Shown here one piece after another: positions 56,001-64,000 of a stretch of 64,000 nt of DNA. Within the stretch, counting starts at the first letter, position 1. Every line of letters begins with the position of its first letter. The position numbers and the translations under genes were made by a program. The stretch covers positions 1 to 64,000 of the forward strand of contig JAEYYB010000106.1 of NCBI GenBank assembly GCA_023430975.1. The letters are read 5' to 3'. The notes below the pieces were generated by a model. It worked only from the letters and a program-made list of their open reading frames with translations, searched no databases and was not told the origin of the DNA. The stretch comes from Bacillota bacterium (lineage in GTDB: Bacteria > Bacillota > Clostridia > Acetivibrionales > DSM-2933).

Positions 56001-59000
56001 ATCTATTCCCAAATCTGCTTCAATTTCCATTTCAATATCTAACATATCGACAGGATACTTTGTTATCTCTGAATAAATTTTCAATACCTCGTCTTTCATA
56101 CTGCCGTAGTTCTCGACTAAATTCTCCTTATTAACTGAGCCGTTACTCTCTTTTAAATTATTTGTATCATTTTGAAAAGATTTTCTATAACTGCTCTCAA
56201 GGAATGAGTCATGATAGCCTTCTTCCTTGTTTCCAAACATATTTGCACTTTTAGAGCTTAATTCTTCCTTTTTGCTTGCATAATTGGCATTTACCGATTC
56301 AGCCACCAAAATCCTTCCATGGGAACTGAGTTTGGCATCATTGGAGTCTGCTATGAATTTTATCCAATTTTCATAAATAGTTTTATCAAACACCCTGTCA
56401 TCACCATCAGAAACCTTTTGCAGCAAATGGTAGTTTCCGTTACCTCCAAAGGCAGAAACTCCTCTTAATACATATTGAAACTGGTATGAACCGCCCTCGG
56501 ACAAATTAAGTCCCGACAAATCAGGGTCTTCCACCTTGTAATTTGAAATAGGAGGTATCTTCTGGTATTGCAGAGCCTTTGCAGATAGAGCTTCTTCAAG
56601 GGAAGCACCCATTGTATGCCCTGTCATACCTTTTGTATTTATTACTTTTATATCCTTAAACTTTTCTCCAAAGGCATGTTCAAGAGACCTTTTCTCCATT
56701 TGCCCGCAGCCGCCATTCTTAGGCGAAAATGTTTCATGAGAACAGTACACAGTTTTTGAAGCAATATCTGCTCTATTTATACCATGCTCATTTTCCATTT
56801 TTAAAAGGAATCTATCCAGCTCTATACAATGTCTTTTTGTATCGACTTTAGAATTATGTCCTGCTGAGTTAAACATGTGAGTACCAAGTATCCTGCATAT
56901 ACCCTTCATACCCCTTTTTTCAACATCAGCTTCCTTCTCGATTACAAGACCTACAGCACCTGAACCGAGGATCATTCCATTTCTCCTGTTATCAAAAGGT
57001 ACAGCAGCTTCAAAGATATCATGGGAATCGGAAAGAACACCAATACTGAAAAATGCTGCACCTATCCAGGGAAGCATAGCTTCAGTACTAGAGACATCGG
57101 CACCAATTACAATAACTCTTTCAGCCCTCCCGGTCCTAATCATATCCTCAGCGATTGATACAGAGCTTGCCGTTGAAGAACAAGCTGTATTTACATATAA
57201 GTTAGGTCCTGTAGCACCTATAAGCTGTGCGAACCTGTTATTTGCCTGTGAAGACAAAACAGTCATAAAGTTGTGGTTGAATTCATATATGTCTTGCTCT
57301 GTATAGTTTCCTACAAGTCTTGAATAATGTGCATTAAACCAGTCTGTAAGTAACTTCCTGGAGTTATTGTCGCCAATTTTGGAAATAACAGAACCATAGA
57401 AATCAATGATATCCATTTTGGGTTTTGATCCAAATTTGCTTGCAGTATACTTGGACACCTGGGTTATAACATTGTCTAACGGAAAAAGGCCATTTGCGAA
57501 TATTATAGCTGTATTTTCCCTCATCTCTTCAGGTAAAACAAATCTTCCCGGCAGTAAAGAACCAGATGCCGTCTTGATATATTCTCTAACAAGAGGAATA
57601 CCTGCATCTTTTAATGCTTCATAACCGGCTGCAACCCCGGCACAAACAGCAAGGCTGGTTTGCTTGAGAATTTTTTCATCCATGAGGTAATCCTCAATCA
57701 TATCAATTTGACCAAACTTTCCTGCAAACTTTATGATTTCATTAATTGACGATATCTTTTTAAATTCTGTCACTTCTTCAGTCTTTAATAATCTTGTTAT
57801 ATTTAAATCCAATATACTGTTTTGCTCTTCATCGGTAAGCATTTCAATAAAGTTTGTCCCTTCAAACAGGAGATCAAAATTATTATCTGAAAATGCCTTT
57901 TTAAATGTACCTGGCAGCCCTACAGATACACCACTGTATACAATACTATGATTACTTAACAATATATTATTTGTATGAGAAATACCGCTATCTACAGTTC
58001 TTAATAAGCTTCTATTGGTTTCACATGTATTTTCTTTAGACCCACACATGTTCTCACTTGTTTCAAGCATATTATTATTAGGCACCATAGATACATCCAC
58101 ACCAATTGCAAAAAGTGCAGCTATGGCCTGTTTGAAAGATTCTGCAGAATTCTTGCCTTTGAAGTTGACAGGTATCACTTTTACATCTTTATTATCCAGA
58201 ATATTCTTAGCAAGGTTTGTCAACACATTGGACGGACCCGCTTCAATAAATACCCTGACACCTTCATCATAGAGCTTTTCAATAGAATCAATGAAATTAA
58301 CAGGTGATGTAATTTGATCTTTAAGCGAAACTGCCAAATCCTGAAGCTTATCTTCAATATTGCTGTAAAATTCCTTAAGGTGGCAAGCCATTATTTTGGA
58401 TTTGGGCTTATTGAATTTCAAATCCTTGATTTTATTATAAAAATCCTCAGCAGCCTCTTTTATAAGCTCAGTATGAAAAGCATGGGACACATTCAGTAAA
58501 GTGTATGTAATTTTACTCTCAGATAGAAGCCTCATAAAGCTTTCAATTTCAGAAGCTGCTCCACCCACAATAGTCTGCATATGAGAATTCATATTGGCAA
58601 TTCTTACATGTATCCCATTTTCTTCAATTATCCTGGCAACATCACTCTTGTTTGCCTTTACACTAAGCATTTGGCCTCTTTTGTCCTGATCTATCTCATC
58701 GAAGCAATAGCCCCTCTCTCCAACCATATATACAGCTGATTTGAGGTCAAGAATTTCTCCTGCATAGAAAGATGTGACTTCCCCAAGGCTGTGCCCTATC
58801 ATATAGTCTGCTTTGACACCCGCTTCAGTTAATAGCTTATACAACGCCATGTTGCTGAGAAAAATTGCAGGATGGGTATTTTTTGTGTTTCTTAGCTGGT
58901 TAAAAATCTCATCTTCATCATCACCAAAAATTAAAGGCATTAATGAATAACCATAATTGGCTTTCCAAATATTATCCACCTGAGTGTAAAAAGACTTTAC

Positions 59001-60890
59001 AATTGGATAGCTTTCATATAATTCCTTGAGCATATTTGGATACTGGGAAGCCTGTCCCGGAAACATAAATGCTATTTTATCCGATGCCACAGGCTCTTCG
59101 CTTCCGATAAAAATTCCCTTTGCCAAGAGCAATCCGTCATCCATCTTTTTGTCGCCATCTATCCGCTGGCAAACTATGCTCCATTTTTCTCTAAGTTCAT
59201 CATAGGAGCTTGCACAGATAGCAACACGTATCTTCATTTTAGCCGCTGCTTTTACATTGTGGCTGTATGCAGCCTTTCCAAAATCAGTTCCCAATTCTCC
59301 ACAGCTTAAAAAGCTCTCAAAGGACTCTCTTACTTCGCTCAATGTATTACCTGATAAAAGTACGGCTTCTTTTTGACATTTACAATTATCATCACGAATA
59401 TTATCACTCTTTTCACAAAATTTATCATTGAAAGAGTATGACTTTTTAACAAACTCTTGCCTGAATTCTTCAAGGCAAAAATGGTAATCAGCACCGCCAA
59501 ACCCAAATGAGCTTACATTAGCCCTTCTAGGATGGGAAATCTGTTCATTCCATTTTATTCCTTCAGTTAAAATATAAAATGGAGAGTCCTCTATTTTAAG
59601 GTTGGAATTAATCTCTCTTACATTTGCAGTAGGAGGTAAAAACTTATTGTGTAGTGCCATAGAAGCTTTTATAACACCTGCAGCACCGGCAGCATTCCTC
59701 AAATGTCCAATGTTTGATTTAATTGATCCAACACCACAATAGTTTTTTCTACTTACTCCCAAATCACTAAATGCATTTTTTAATGCTGTTATTTCAGAGA
59801 CATCCCCGACACTGGTACCTGTTCCATGAGCCTCAATCATTTCAATAGTTTCAGCAGAGTAACCTGCCATTTTTACAGCGTTTTTAATAACCCTGACCTG
59901 CCCATCAGCACTTGGTGCTGCAATATATTTGCCTTTTCCGTCGCTTCCCTGTCCATATCCAGATACGACAGAATATATAAAATCCCCATCTCTTATGGCA
60001 TCAGAAAGCCTCTTTAATGCTATTACACCGCCTCCTAAACCCATTACAAAGCCATTTGCACGGGAATCAAAAGGAAATGATCCATCAGGAGATAATGCAT
60101 TTATTGCTGAAAATGCTACAAGGCCTACTTCAGTCAACGTAACCTCTACTCCGCCTGTTAAAACAAGGTCATATTCATGATTCAAAAGCCCGGATACACT
60201 GATGGCTATAGCTGTTAATGCAGATGCACATGCTGAATCTACAGTATATGAAGGCCCCCGAAAATCAAATATATTTGATATTCTGCCTGCTGTGAGATTT
60301 TGCAAATACCCCGTAGTACTGTCCTCTGTGATATTTAAGTTGTCCTTTAGCAATCTTTCCTGTATCTCCTTAAATATACCTTCAATTTGCTGAAACGTTG
60401 GATTCGACTTTAATTCAGGGTGGTTTAAAAATTCACTCTCCACCCTTTGTAAAAAAGTTCTCCTGACAACGTTTTCAAAATTGTGCCCTGGTGCACTTGT
60501 ATTAAGAATTACTGCAGTCCTTTCCTTTGAGATACTGCTCTTTATCTCCTGCATGACCTGATCAACACAATAAATTGTGGCATGCTGATTAGGGTCCATA
60601 TACTCCGCTACCGCGGGAGGAATTTTATACTTTCTGCATAGTGCTGTATTATCTAGAACGTCAGGAACAGCCGCAATATTGGTATAAGTCTTGTTTAATT
60701 TATTGGCTTTACCAAAATACTCTGGCTTATAATATATGCTTTTGTTATAAAACCTATCAGGTATCTCCCTTATGGAAATCTTTTTATCAAGTATATTTTT
60801 CCATAATGTTTCAATTTTATTTGCATCAGGAAGCAATGCACCCATTGCTATAATTGCAATTCTATCCTCCGGATAATAGTATTTACTCAT
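53013..60890 (-). CDS. Large iterative polyketide/secondary-lipid synthase (KS-AT-KS-ACP-ACP-KR-DH)
   Basis: 2625 residues from an ATG at 60890 with GGAGG 5 nt upstream. Domains in order: KS1 (about 1-480; VDSACASA, Cys221; EAHGTGT; NIGHL); AT (about 590-900; FMFPGQASQ, GHSLGE, Ser701); KS2-like domain (about 985-1500; NTACSST, Cys1237; GMTGHTMGA); two carrier domains with GIDTVKQ (Thr1631) and GIDTIKQ (Thr1727), Thr in place of the usual Ser; KR (about 1840-2290; ITGGGNGIA, FSSISGRFG, Tyr2232); DH (about 2340-2600; HLLGDTPLMP, His2362; Asp2546). No ER or thioesterase is seen in the chain. The pattern recalls Pfa/Hgl-type lipid synthases: an iterative enzyme producing a hydroxylated or unsaturated long chain. 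Confidence 0.88.
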   Translation of the reverse strand: MSKYYYPEDRIAIIAMGALLPDANKIETLWKNILDKKISIREIPDRFYNKSIYYKPEYFGKANKLNKTYTNIAAVPDVLDNTALCRKYKIPPAVAEYMDPNQHATIYCVDQVMQEIKSSISKERTAVILNTSAPGHNFENVVRRTFLQRVESEFLNHPELKSNPTFQQIEGIFKEIQERLLKDNLNITEDSTTGYLQNLTAGRISNIFDFRGPSYTVDSACASALTAIAISVSGLLNHEYDLVLTGGVEVTLTEVGLVAFSAINALSPDGSFPFDSRANGFVMGLGGGVIALKRLSDAIRDGDFIYSVVSGYGQGSDGKGKYIAAPSADGQVRVIKNAVKMAGYSAETIEMIEAHGTGTSVGDVSEITALKNAFSDLGVSRKNYCGVGSIKSNIGHLRNAAGAAGVIKASMALHNKFLPPTANVREINSNLKIEDSPFYILTEGIKWNEQISHPRRANVSSFGFGGADYHFCLEEFRQEFVKKSYSFNDKFCEKSDNIRDDNCKCQKEAVLLSGNTLSEVRESFESFLSCGELGTDFGKAAYSHNVKAAAKMKIRVAICASSYDELREKWSIVCQRIDGDKKMDDGLLLAKGIFIGSEEPVASDKIAFMFPGQASQYPNMLKELYESYPIVKSFYTQVDNIWKANYGYSLMPLIFGDDEDEIFNQLRNTKNTHPAIFLSNMALYKLLTEAGVKADYMIGHSLGEVTSFYAGEILDLKSAVYMVGERGYCFDEIDQDKRGQMLSVKANKSDVARIIEENGIHVRIANMNSHMQTIVGGAASEIESFMRLLSESKITYTLLNVSHAFHTELIKEAAEDFYNKIKDLKFNKPKSKIMACHLKEFYSNIEDKLQDLAVSLKDQITSPVNFIDSIEKLYDEGVRVFIEAGPSNVLTNLAKNILDNKDVKVIPVNFKGKNSAESFKQAIAALFAIGVDVSMVPNNNMLETSENMCGSKENTCETNRSLLRTVDSGISHTNNILLSNHSIVYSGVSVGLPGTFKKAFSDNNFDLLFEGTNFIEMLTDEEQNSILDLNITRLLKTEEVTEFKKISSINEIIKFAGKFGQIDMIEDYLMDEKILKQTSLAVCAGVAAGYEALKDAGIPLVREYIKTASGSLLPGRFVLPEEMRENTAIIFANGLFPLDNVITQVSKYTASKFGSKPKMDIIDFYGSVISKIGDNNSRKLLTDWFNAHYSRLVGNYTEQDIYEFNHNFMTVLSSQANNRFAQLIGATGPNLYVNTACSSTASSVSIAEDMIRTGRAERVIVIGADVSSTEAMLPWIGAAFFSIGVLSDSHDIFEAAVPFDNRRNGMILGSGAVGLVIEKEADVEKRGMKGICRILGTHMFNSAGHNSKVDTKRHCIELDRFLLKMENEHGINRADIASKTVYCSHETFSPKNGGCGQMEKRSLEHAFGEKFKDIKVINTKGMTGHTMGASLEEALSAKALQYQKIPPISNYKVEDPDLSGLNLSEGGSYQFQYVLRGVSAFGGNGNYHLLQKVSDGDDRVFDKTIYENWIKFIADSNDAKLSSHGRILVAESVNANYASKKEELSSKSANMFGNKEEGYHDSFLESSYRKSFQNDTNNLKESNGSVNKENLVENYGSMKDEVLKIYSEITKYPVDMLDIEMEIEADLGIDTVKQATIFSMLSEKFGLKYYGSIALSNYPTIGHIVRLLHGKTEGQNKSDGIECKNAAGSTDSGSRDAILDIISQITMYPKEMLESEMEFEADLGIDTIKQATIFSKIGEMFKIEDPNILNSSRIRTIGSIIELIESTFDIKSEKLPGVSDEKQQTYDQLDRENDEKPIADNLERQLCMQVPVVVEENINSKDFEIEKKNVLIIGDKEDTVQKASAFFEKYTDNLHCFNFVYPMNTHDIEKKVKDLAWKSIEVIIDLTHIGLNVDVSNLSEAEEDKYLTLSSQSRFVFYKSLSEAVKKPEVRIIAAVAMDGTFGFANKSDVIPDPFYGAICGFYKGLGKEWPECRVKVLDIGGFGEKILDNEALAKIIDEIEACGSSLETGYINNKRVVIKLDNLDRSDLKNDLQLNDGHFLITGGGNGIAAEIIRKLSNEITGKFTIIGRTSLPSDIDEISKLDLSSLEKKKIEIRDALLEKGIKATPLEVQKEYDKILKSISVFAVMNELKSKNCSVLYINCDVRDCDKLKAAIKSAVNVHGPVNVVIHAAGVEKSNVLDKKTEEEFNEVFTIKTKGLCNLYRFVDKKQLKVIIGFSSISGRFGNEAQLDYCSANNFITSFMSMAGKQNKKVQALSIAWSGWKDIGMAWRNEFVKTNSEELGIHLIEPDRGAHEFINVLTSRINAAEVVISRGLNSFKDFTITKESTFKTPSIDWITKKDEKVDRVYKVLSVKRDPIIKNHLLGDTPLMPAVGFMEICAEFHSLLHGRKNQYCFRDITLANPMKLHRENSQEITMVPRKLVEEGSYEAIFYNYFQPKNMEGRFIELNKMEIYSSLGSYGDLEYLKKIEDGNMKEFTVRELLAGQANRIKNGIGFGPLFMDDNCIKFNKAQFNDDSIIYSILLSEEQITNKQYNLDNLLINPVFMDSLMQACGIHSAESSGRVHLPWKIQEFGVVNVPRTLGSYRVYGKLLNENDDMKTYDVIMYNENDDINYYAKGVIVRRINS

Positions 60891-60975
60891 TTTAACCTCC
60901 ATCTCATTCCATACATCAAAAGCCATTAGTCGTCCAAGCATTATAATAACGGCGTTATCAAAAAACTAGTAATTT

Positions 60976-61046
60976 GGGTATTTCAAAAATTTGAATATGC
61001 TAATATTTCACATGTAATATGTGAACAATGTATTTTTGAAATGCCC
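60976..61046. repeat. Nested palindrome in the synthase operon
   Basis: 71-bp element with outer arms GGG-ATTTCAAAAAT / ATTTTTGAAAT-CCC and an inner TTCACAT / ATGTGAA, in the 190-bp gap between hydrolase and synthase genes. It may be an mRNA-processing or attenuation hairpin, or another mobile palindrome. Confidence 0.5.
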
Positions 61047-61081
61047 CTAATAGCATTTTAAATCTGAAAAATTAAATAAAA

Positions 61082-62044
61082 TTATAAATTATTGTAGAAG
61101 TTTACAATATCTGAAGCCAGCCTTGGAACCCTTAAAGCATTTAAGTGTCCTGCCGAATAGACAGACACATTCCTTATGCCGGTTTTTTTAATAAATGTCT
61201 TATATTTGTTCTCAGAAATAATTTGATCATAGACGGAATATGCAACAGCAATCATATTATTATCTATTTGATAATCAATATTTTGACATGGATCCAATTC
61301 TTCAAGCATTCTTGTATATTCGCCCATATCAAATCCGCTGTTTATGATATCCCTCCCAATAGTAGTAAGTAACGGGTTGTCCAATACCAACCTGGAAAGT
61401 TCCGTTACAGGATTAAACAAAAAGGTTTTTATGTTTTGTTTCTTTAATATATAGTACTTAAATGCCATGCATCCCCCCATACTAAAACCGGTTAATGTTG
61501 TTTCCAACCCATTAAAAGCTTTTATAAAGCTCAAAGAAGCCTCAATATCAAACATGGATTGTGATATGGCATTACATAATCTGTAAATGTCCGCACTAAA
61601 AAAATATTCCCCGCTAAAGCTGCTTTGGTGGGGTTTCCTTTCAAAATGGTATGGAAGCAACATAATAAATACATTAACATTTAAAAAATTAAGCTGCTTA
61701 ATAAGGTACATATAATTTGCCATATTATCATCAAACAATCCATGCAATAGAAGTATATTGCTTTTTGGATTATCTGCAGGATAATAATAAATGTAAACCT
61801 TGTCATTCTCCACATAATGATTTGACCTACAATAAGAAGGTATACAAAAACTGGTAATACCATCTCTATTAACCAGTTTCTCTGCTTTTGATCTATCAAA
61901 AGACAGATTGTCAAGATCCTTAAAAGAAATATTGCTGTTTTTAAATAAAGAATTCAATGGAGAGTGACTAACTTTTAAAAGCTTTTCATTTATTAATTTT
62001 TCAACTGCAAAAGAGTCAACAAATTTTGAGCTAGTCTCATTCAT
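61082..62044 (-). CDS. Alpha/beta-hydrolase, possible product-releasing or transacylating enzyme
   Basis: 320 residues. LLLHGLFDD is the oxyanion-hole HG motif, LTGFSMGGCMAF carries the nucleophile Ser, and SAGHLNALR the catalytic His near the C-terminus. No signal peptide. The fold is that of esterases/thioesterases. Since the synthase lacks a thioesterase domain and this gene lies between the acyl ligase and the synthase, it may release or transfer the finished acyl chain. Confidence 0.75.
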   Translation of the reverse strand: MNETSSKFVDSFAVEKLINEKLLKVSHSPLNSLFKNSNISFKDLDNLSFDRSKAEKLVNRDGITSFCIPSYCRSNHYVENDKVYIYYYPADNPKSNILLLHGLFDDNMANYMYLIKQLNFLNVNVFIMLLPYHFERKPHQSSFSGEYFFSADIYRLCNAISQSMFDIEASLSFIKAFNGLETTLTGFSMGGCMAFKYYILKKQNIKTFLFNPVTELSRLVLDNPLLTTIGRDIINSGFDMGEYTRMLEELDPCQNIDYQIDNNMIAVAYSVYDQIISENKYKTFIKKTGIRNVSVYSAGHLNALRVPRLASDIVNFYNNL

Positions 62045-62071
62045 CTTTACATTCTGATTCCCTTCAACTAA

Positions 62072-63628
62072 TCAAAGACTTTTTAATGCTTTTTTGTCAA
62101 TCTTTCCAAGGTTATTCCTTGGAAACTCTTCCAAAACAGATATGTATTTAGGTACTTTAAAGTTGGCAATTTTACCGGATATGTATCTTATCAAGTCCCT
62201 CTCATTCCATGATGCATTATCCTTTAGAACAACAAATGCTTTTACAATCTGTCCATATATTTCATCTTCTATGCCAACAGCAGCTGCGTCAACAACATCC
62301 TTGTGAGAGTTTAATACAGCTTCTATTTCAAGAGGAGATATCTTTAAACCTGCTACATTGATAAATTCAGTCTTTCTACCGCATAGAACAAAAGAACCGT
62401 CACTTCTTCTATAGCCATAATCCCCTGTATAAACCTTCCCATCGCGAAGTCTTTCTTGTGTCTCCATCGGCTTATTCAGGTATCCAAGCATTAAACCTCT
62501 GCCTGATACTCGAAGTTCACCAATGATTCCATCCTCACAAACATTCCCATCTTCATCAACAGCTTCAACCTCAAGAATGCCCTTTGGTGGAAATCCAACA
62601 TTACCAGCAGGCTCAGGAAGCATAGACATTCTAGTAGCTATAAGAGTCGTCGTCTCGGTCATACCATAGCCTTCATCCAAATATATTCCGGTGGCTTTAT
62701 ACCATGCCAGCGATGTTTCATAGCTTAGCGGTGCAGCAGCTGAAAACGCAGCCTTGAGCTTCCTTAAGGAATCATATATGGAATCATATCTTAGAAGCTG
62801 CTGGTAGTGCGTAGGCACTCCAAACATATGTGTGATGTTCTCACTTACAATTGTTCTTGATATTTTTACAGGCTGGAATGCCCTCAAAAAAACTACGGCT
62901 GCTTTACCGCACAAAGCCGGTATCAGAATAGATACGGATCCGAATCCATGTGAAAATGGTACAAAGCACAATATGCGGTCCTCCGGAGTATATGTGTACA
63001 TACCACTATTACTCTTTTCTATAAATGTATAAAAGCATCCTGTTGTAAGCATTACTCCCTTTGGTTTTGATGATGTTCCAGAGGTATACAACAACATAGC
63101 CAGCTCATTTTCCTCATAATTGTAGTATTCTTCGCTATCGCTGCCGCAAGTGATACCCGCCAATTCTTTACGATATGCTTCAATATTTATAATATCCGCA
63201 TCTATCTCACTTCCGTCCTTTAATTCGGCTCGTATATCCTTTTCTTCCAGATAAGTAATCATACATTTAGAGCCAGAATCCTGTAAATAGTAAATTAATT
63301 CTCCTGCTTTATATAATGGGTCAACAAGGCACACAACACCGCCTATATACTGTATAGCCAATAAAATTACTGCTGCATCAATACCATTATAAAGATGGGT
63401 CAATACGACTGTTCCCGGCTTGTAACCCTTCATTCTCAGATACTGTGCAGTCTTTCTTACTTCATTTATAAGCTCTCCATATGTAAGCCTGCTGCCATTT
63501 TCAGCATCTATTAATGCCTCAAGATCAAAACTTTTTGTGTCGGTATTAAAAAGCAAATCACAATAATTCACAAAATTCCCCCAATCATTAATCTTGTAAG
63601 TAAGTAAGGAATGATTGAAATATTTCAA
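62072..63628 (-). CDS. AMP-forming acyl-CoA/acyl-ACP ligase (ANL superfamily)
   Basis: 518 residues. AMP-binding core LLYTSGTSSKPKGVML (about 180-195), GYGMTETTTL (about 315-325), YTGDYGYR (about 395) and the C-terminal lysine region NNLGKIDKKAL are all intact. It should activate a carboxylic acid as acyl-adenylate and pass it to CoA or a carrier protein. The start is a TTG at 63628 with AGGA just before, 5 bp after the KAS III-like gene. It probably supplies the starter acid or activates the product. Confidence 0.88.
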   Translation of the reverse strand: MKYFNHSLLTYKINDWGNFVNYCDLLFNTDTKSFDLEALIDAENGSRLTYGELINEVRKTAQYLRMKGYKPGTVVLTHLYNGIDAAVILLAIQYIGGVVCLVDPLYKAGELIYYLQDSGSKCMITYLEEKDIRAELKDGSEIDADIINIEAYRKELAGITCGSDSEEYYNYEENELAMLLYTSGTSSKPKGVMLTTGCFYTFIEKSNSGMYTYTPEDRILCFVPFSHGFGSVSILIPALCGKAAVVFLRAFQPVKISRTIVSENITHMFGVPTHYQQLLRYDSIYDSLRKLKAAFSAAAPLSYETSLAWYKATGIYLDEGYGMTETTTLIATRMSMLPEPAGNVGFPPKGILEVEAVDEDGNVCEDGIIGELRVSGRGLMLGYLNKPMETQERLRDGKVYTGDYGYRRSDGSFVLCGRKTEFINVAGLKISPLEIEAVLNSHKDVVDAAAVGIEDEIYGQIVKAFVVLKDNASWNERDLIRYISGKIANFKVPKYISVLEEFPRNNLGKIDKKALKSL

Positions 63629-63633
63629 TATTC

Positions 63634-64000
63634 CTAGTATCTAAAAATCATTCCACCACTGCTTGCACCAGCTCCGTGTGCCTGCATCATAACCAGGTCA
63701 CCCCGTTTTAAACGGCCTGATTCTATAAGATGGTTTAGATTTAGTGGACTCATGGCGGCTACTGTATTACCGTGTTTATAAAATAAGCTTGTACTTTTCT
63801 CTTTTGGAATCCCAATTCCTTTCAACTGGGCCTCCCATATTCTAGTAGATTGATCCGAAGTCACAAAATGATCCATATCATCAATTGATCCCCCAAAATC
63901 GGACAAAAGCTTGTCAGATACAACTTTTGCATACTGTGCTGAACTTTGAAACACTAAGTTTCCATCAGCAATCTTCATAAAGAAAATACTTGAGTCAACA
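63634..64000 (-). CDS. 3-oxoacyl-ACP synthase III-like protein, C-terminal part (cut by window edge)
   Basis: About 121 codons, open through the right edge of the window, so the start lies beyond 64000. The C-terminal KAS III fold is visible: IDDMDHFVTSDQSTRIWEA, FYKHGNTVAAMSPLNL (the catalytic Asn region GNT) and GDLVMMQAHGAGASSGGMI. In FabH the HQAN motif gives the catalytic His; the aligned stretch here is SDQS, so that His seems replaced by Ser. It may be a starter-unit or acyl-transfer enzyme, not a standard decarboxylating FabH. First visible gene of the lipid operon. Confidence 0.75.
   Translation of the reverse strand, partial: VDSSIFFMKIADGNLVFQSSAQYAKVVSDKLLSDFGGSIDDMDHFVTSDQSTRIWEAQLKGIGIPKEKSTSLFYKHGNTVAAMSPLNLNHLIESGRLKRGDLVMMQAHGAGASSGGMIFRY

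Overview
The window is AT-rich DNA from a Gram-positive anaerobe. The likely source is a cellulolytic clostridium of the Acetivibrio / Pseudobacteroides / Ruminiclostridium group. This rests on a SigI sigma factor next to an RsgI-type membrane anti-sigma, clear AGGAGG ribosome-binding sites, a T-box thrS leader, GerMN and ComEA-type envelope proteins, and a ComEC-like/DUF3006 pair. No species can be named from sequence alone.

Region 1 (1 to about 36.5 kb) is most of an integrative conjugative element, read almost entirely on the minus strand. From its right end it holds a divergent XRE repressor gene and parA, then parB, a 2024-residue ArdC-like/methylase/helicase gene split by a group II intron, a TOPRIM protein, a cargo operon (SF2 helicase plus CHAT caspase-like protease), a ribbon-helix-helix accessory protein with a MobP relaxase, and small transfer genes. 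These lead into a VirD4 coupling-protein gene cut in two by about 6 kb of cargo (immunity-like genes and a giant HEAT-repeat protein). Mating-channel genes (VirB2-, VirB3- and VirB6-like) and a Tad/Flp-type pilus set (TadV, CpaB, CpaE-like, CpaF, TadB) follow. No integrase or VirB4 is visible; they probably lie left of base 1. The element seems decayed: split virD4, a nonsense codon in a transfer gene and a frameshifted immunity gene. Its right end abuts the 3' third of an asparagine synthetase gene.

Region 2 (36.5 to 52 kb) is chromosomal. It holds small unknown genes, a lipoprotein polysaccharide deacetylase, a single-chain fusion of a SigI-like sigma factor with an RsgI-type anti-sigma/sensor, a ComEC-like lipoprotein with DUF3006, thrS with promoter and T-box, a standalone sigI-rsgI pair, a GerMN lipoprotein and a ComEA-like protein. 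The intergenic spaces carry at least two families of long palindromic repeats whose copies show compensatory changes.

Region 3 (52.3 to 64 kb) is a minus-strand secondary lipid/polyketide operon that runs off the right edge: KAS III-like protein (partial), AMP-forming acyl ligase, alpha/beta hydrolase, one large KS-AT-KS-ACP-ACP-KR-DH synthase and a phosphopantetheinyl transferase. Both carrier domains have Thr where the phosphopantetheine Ser is expected.
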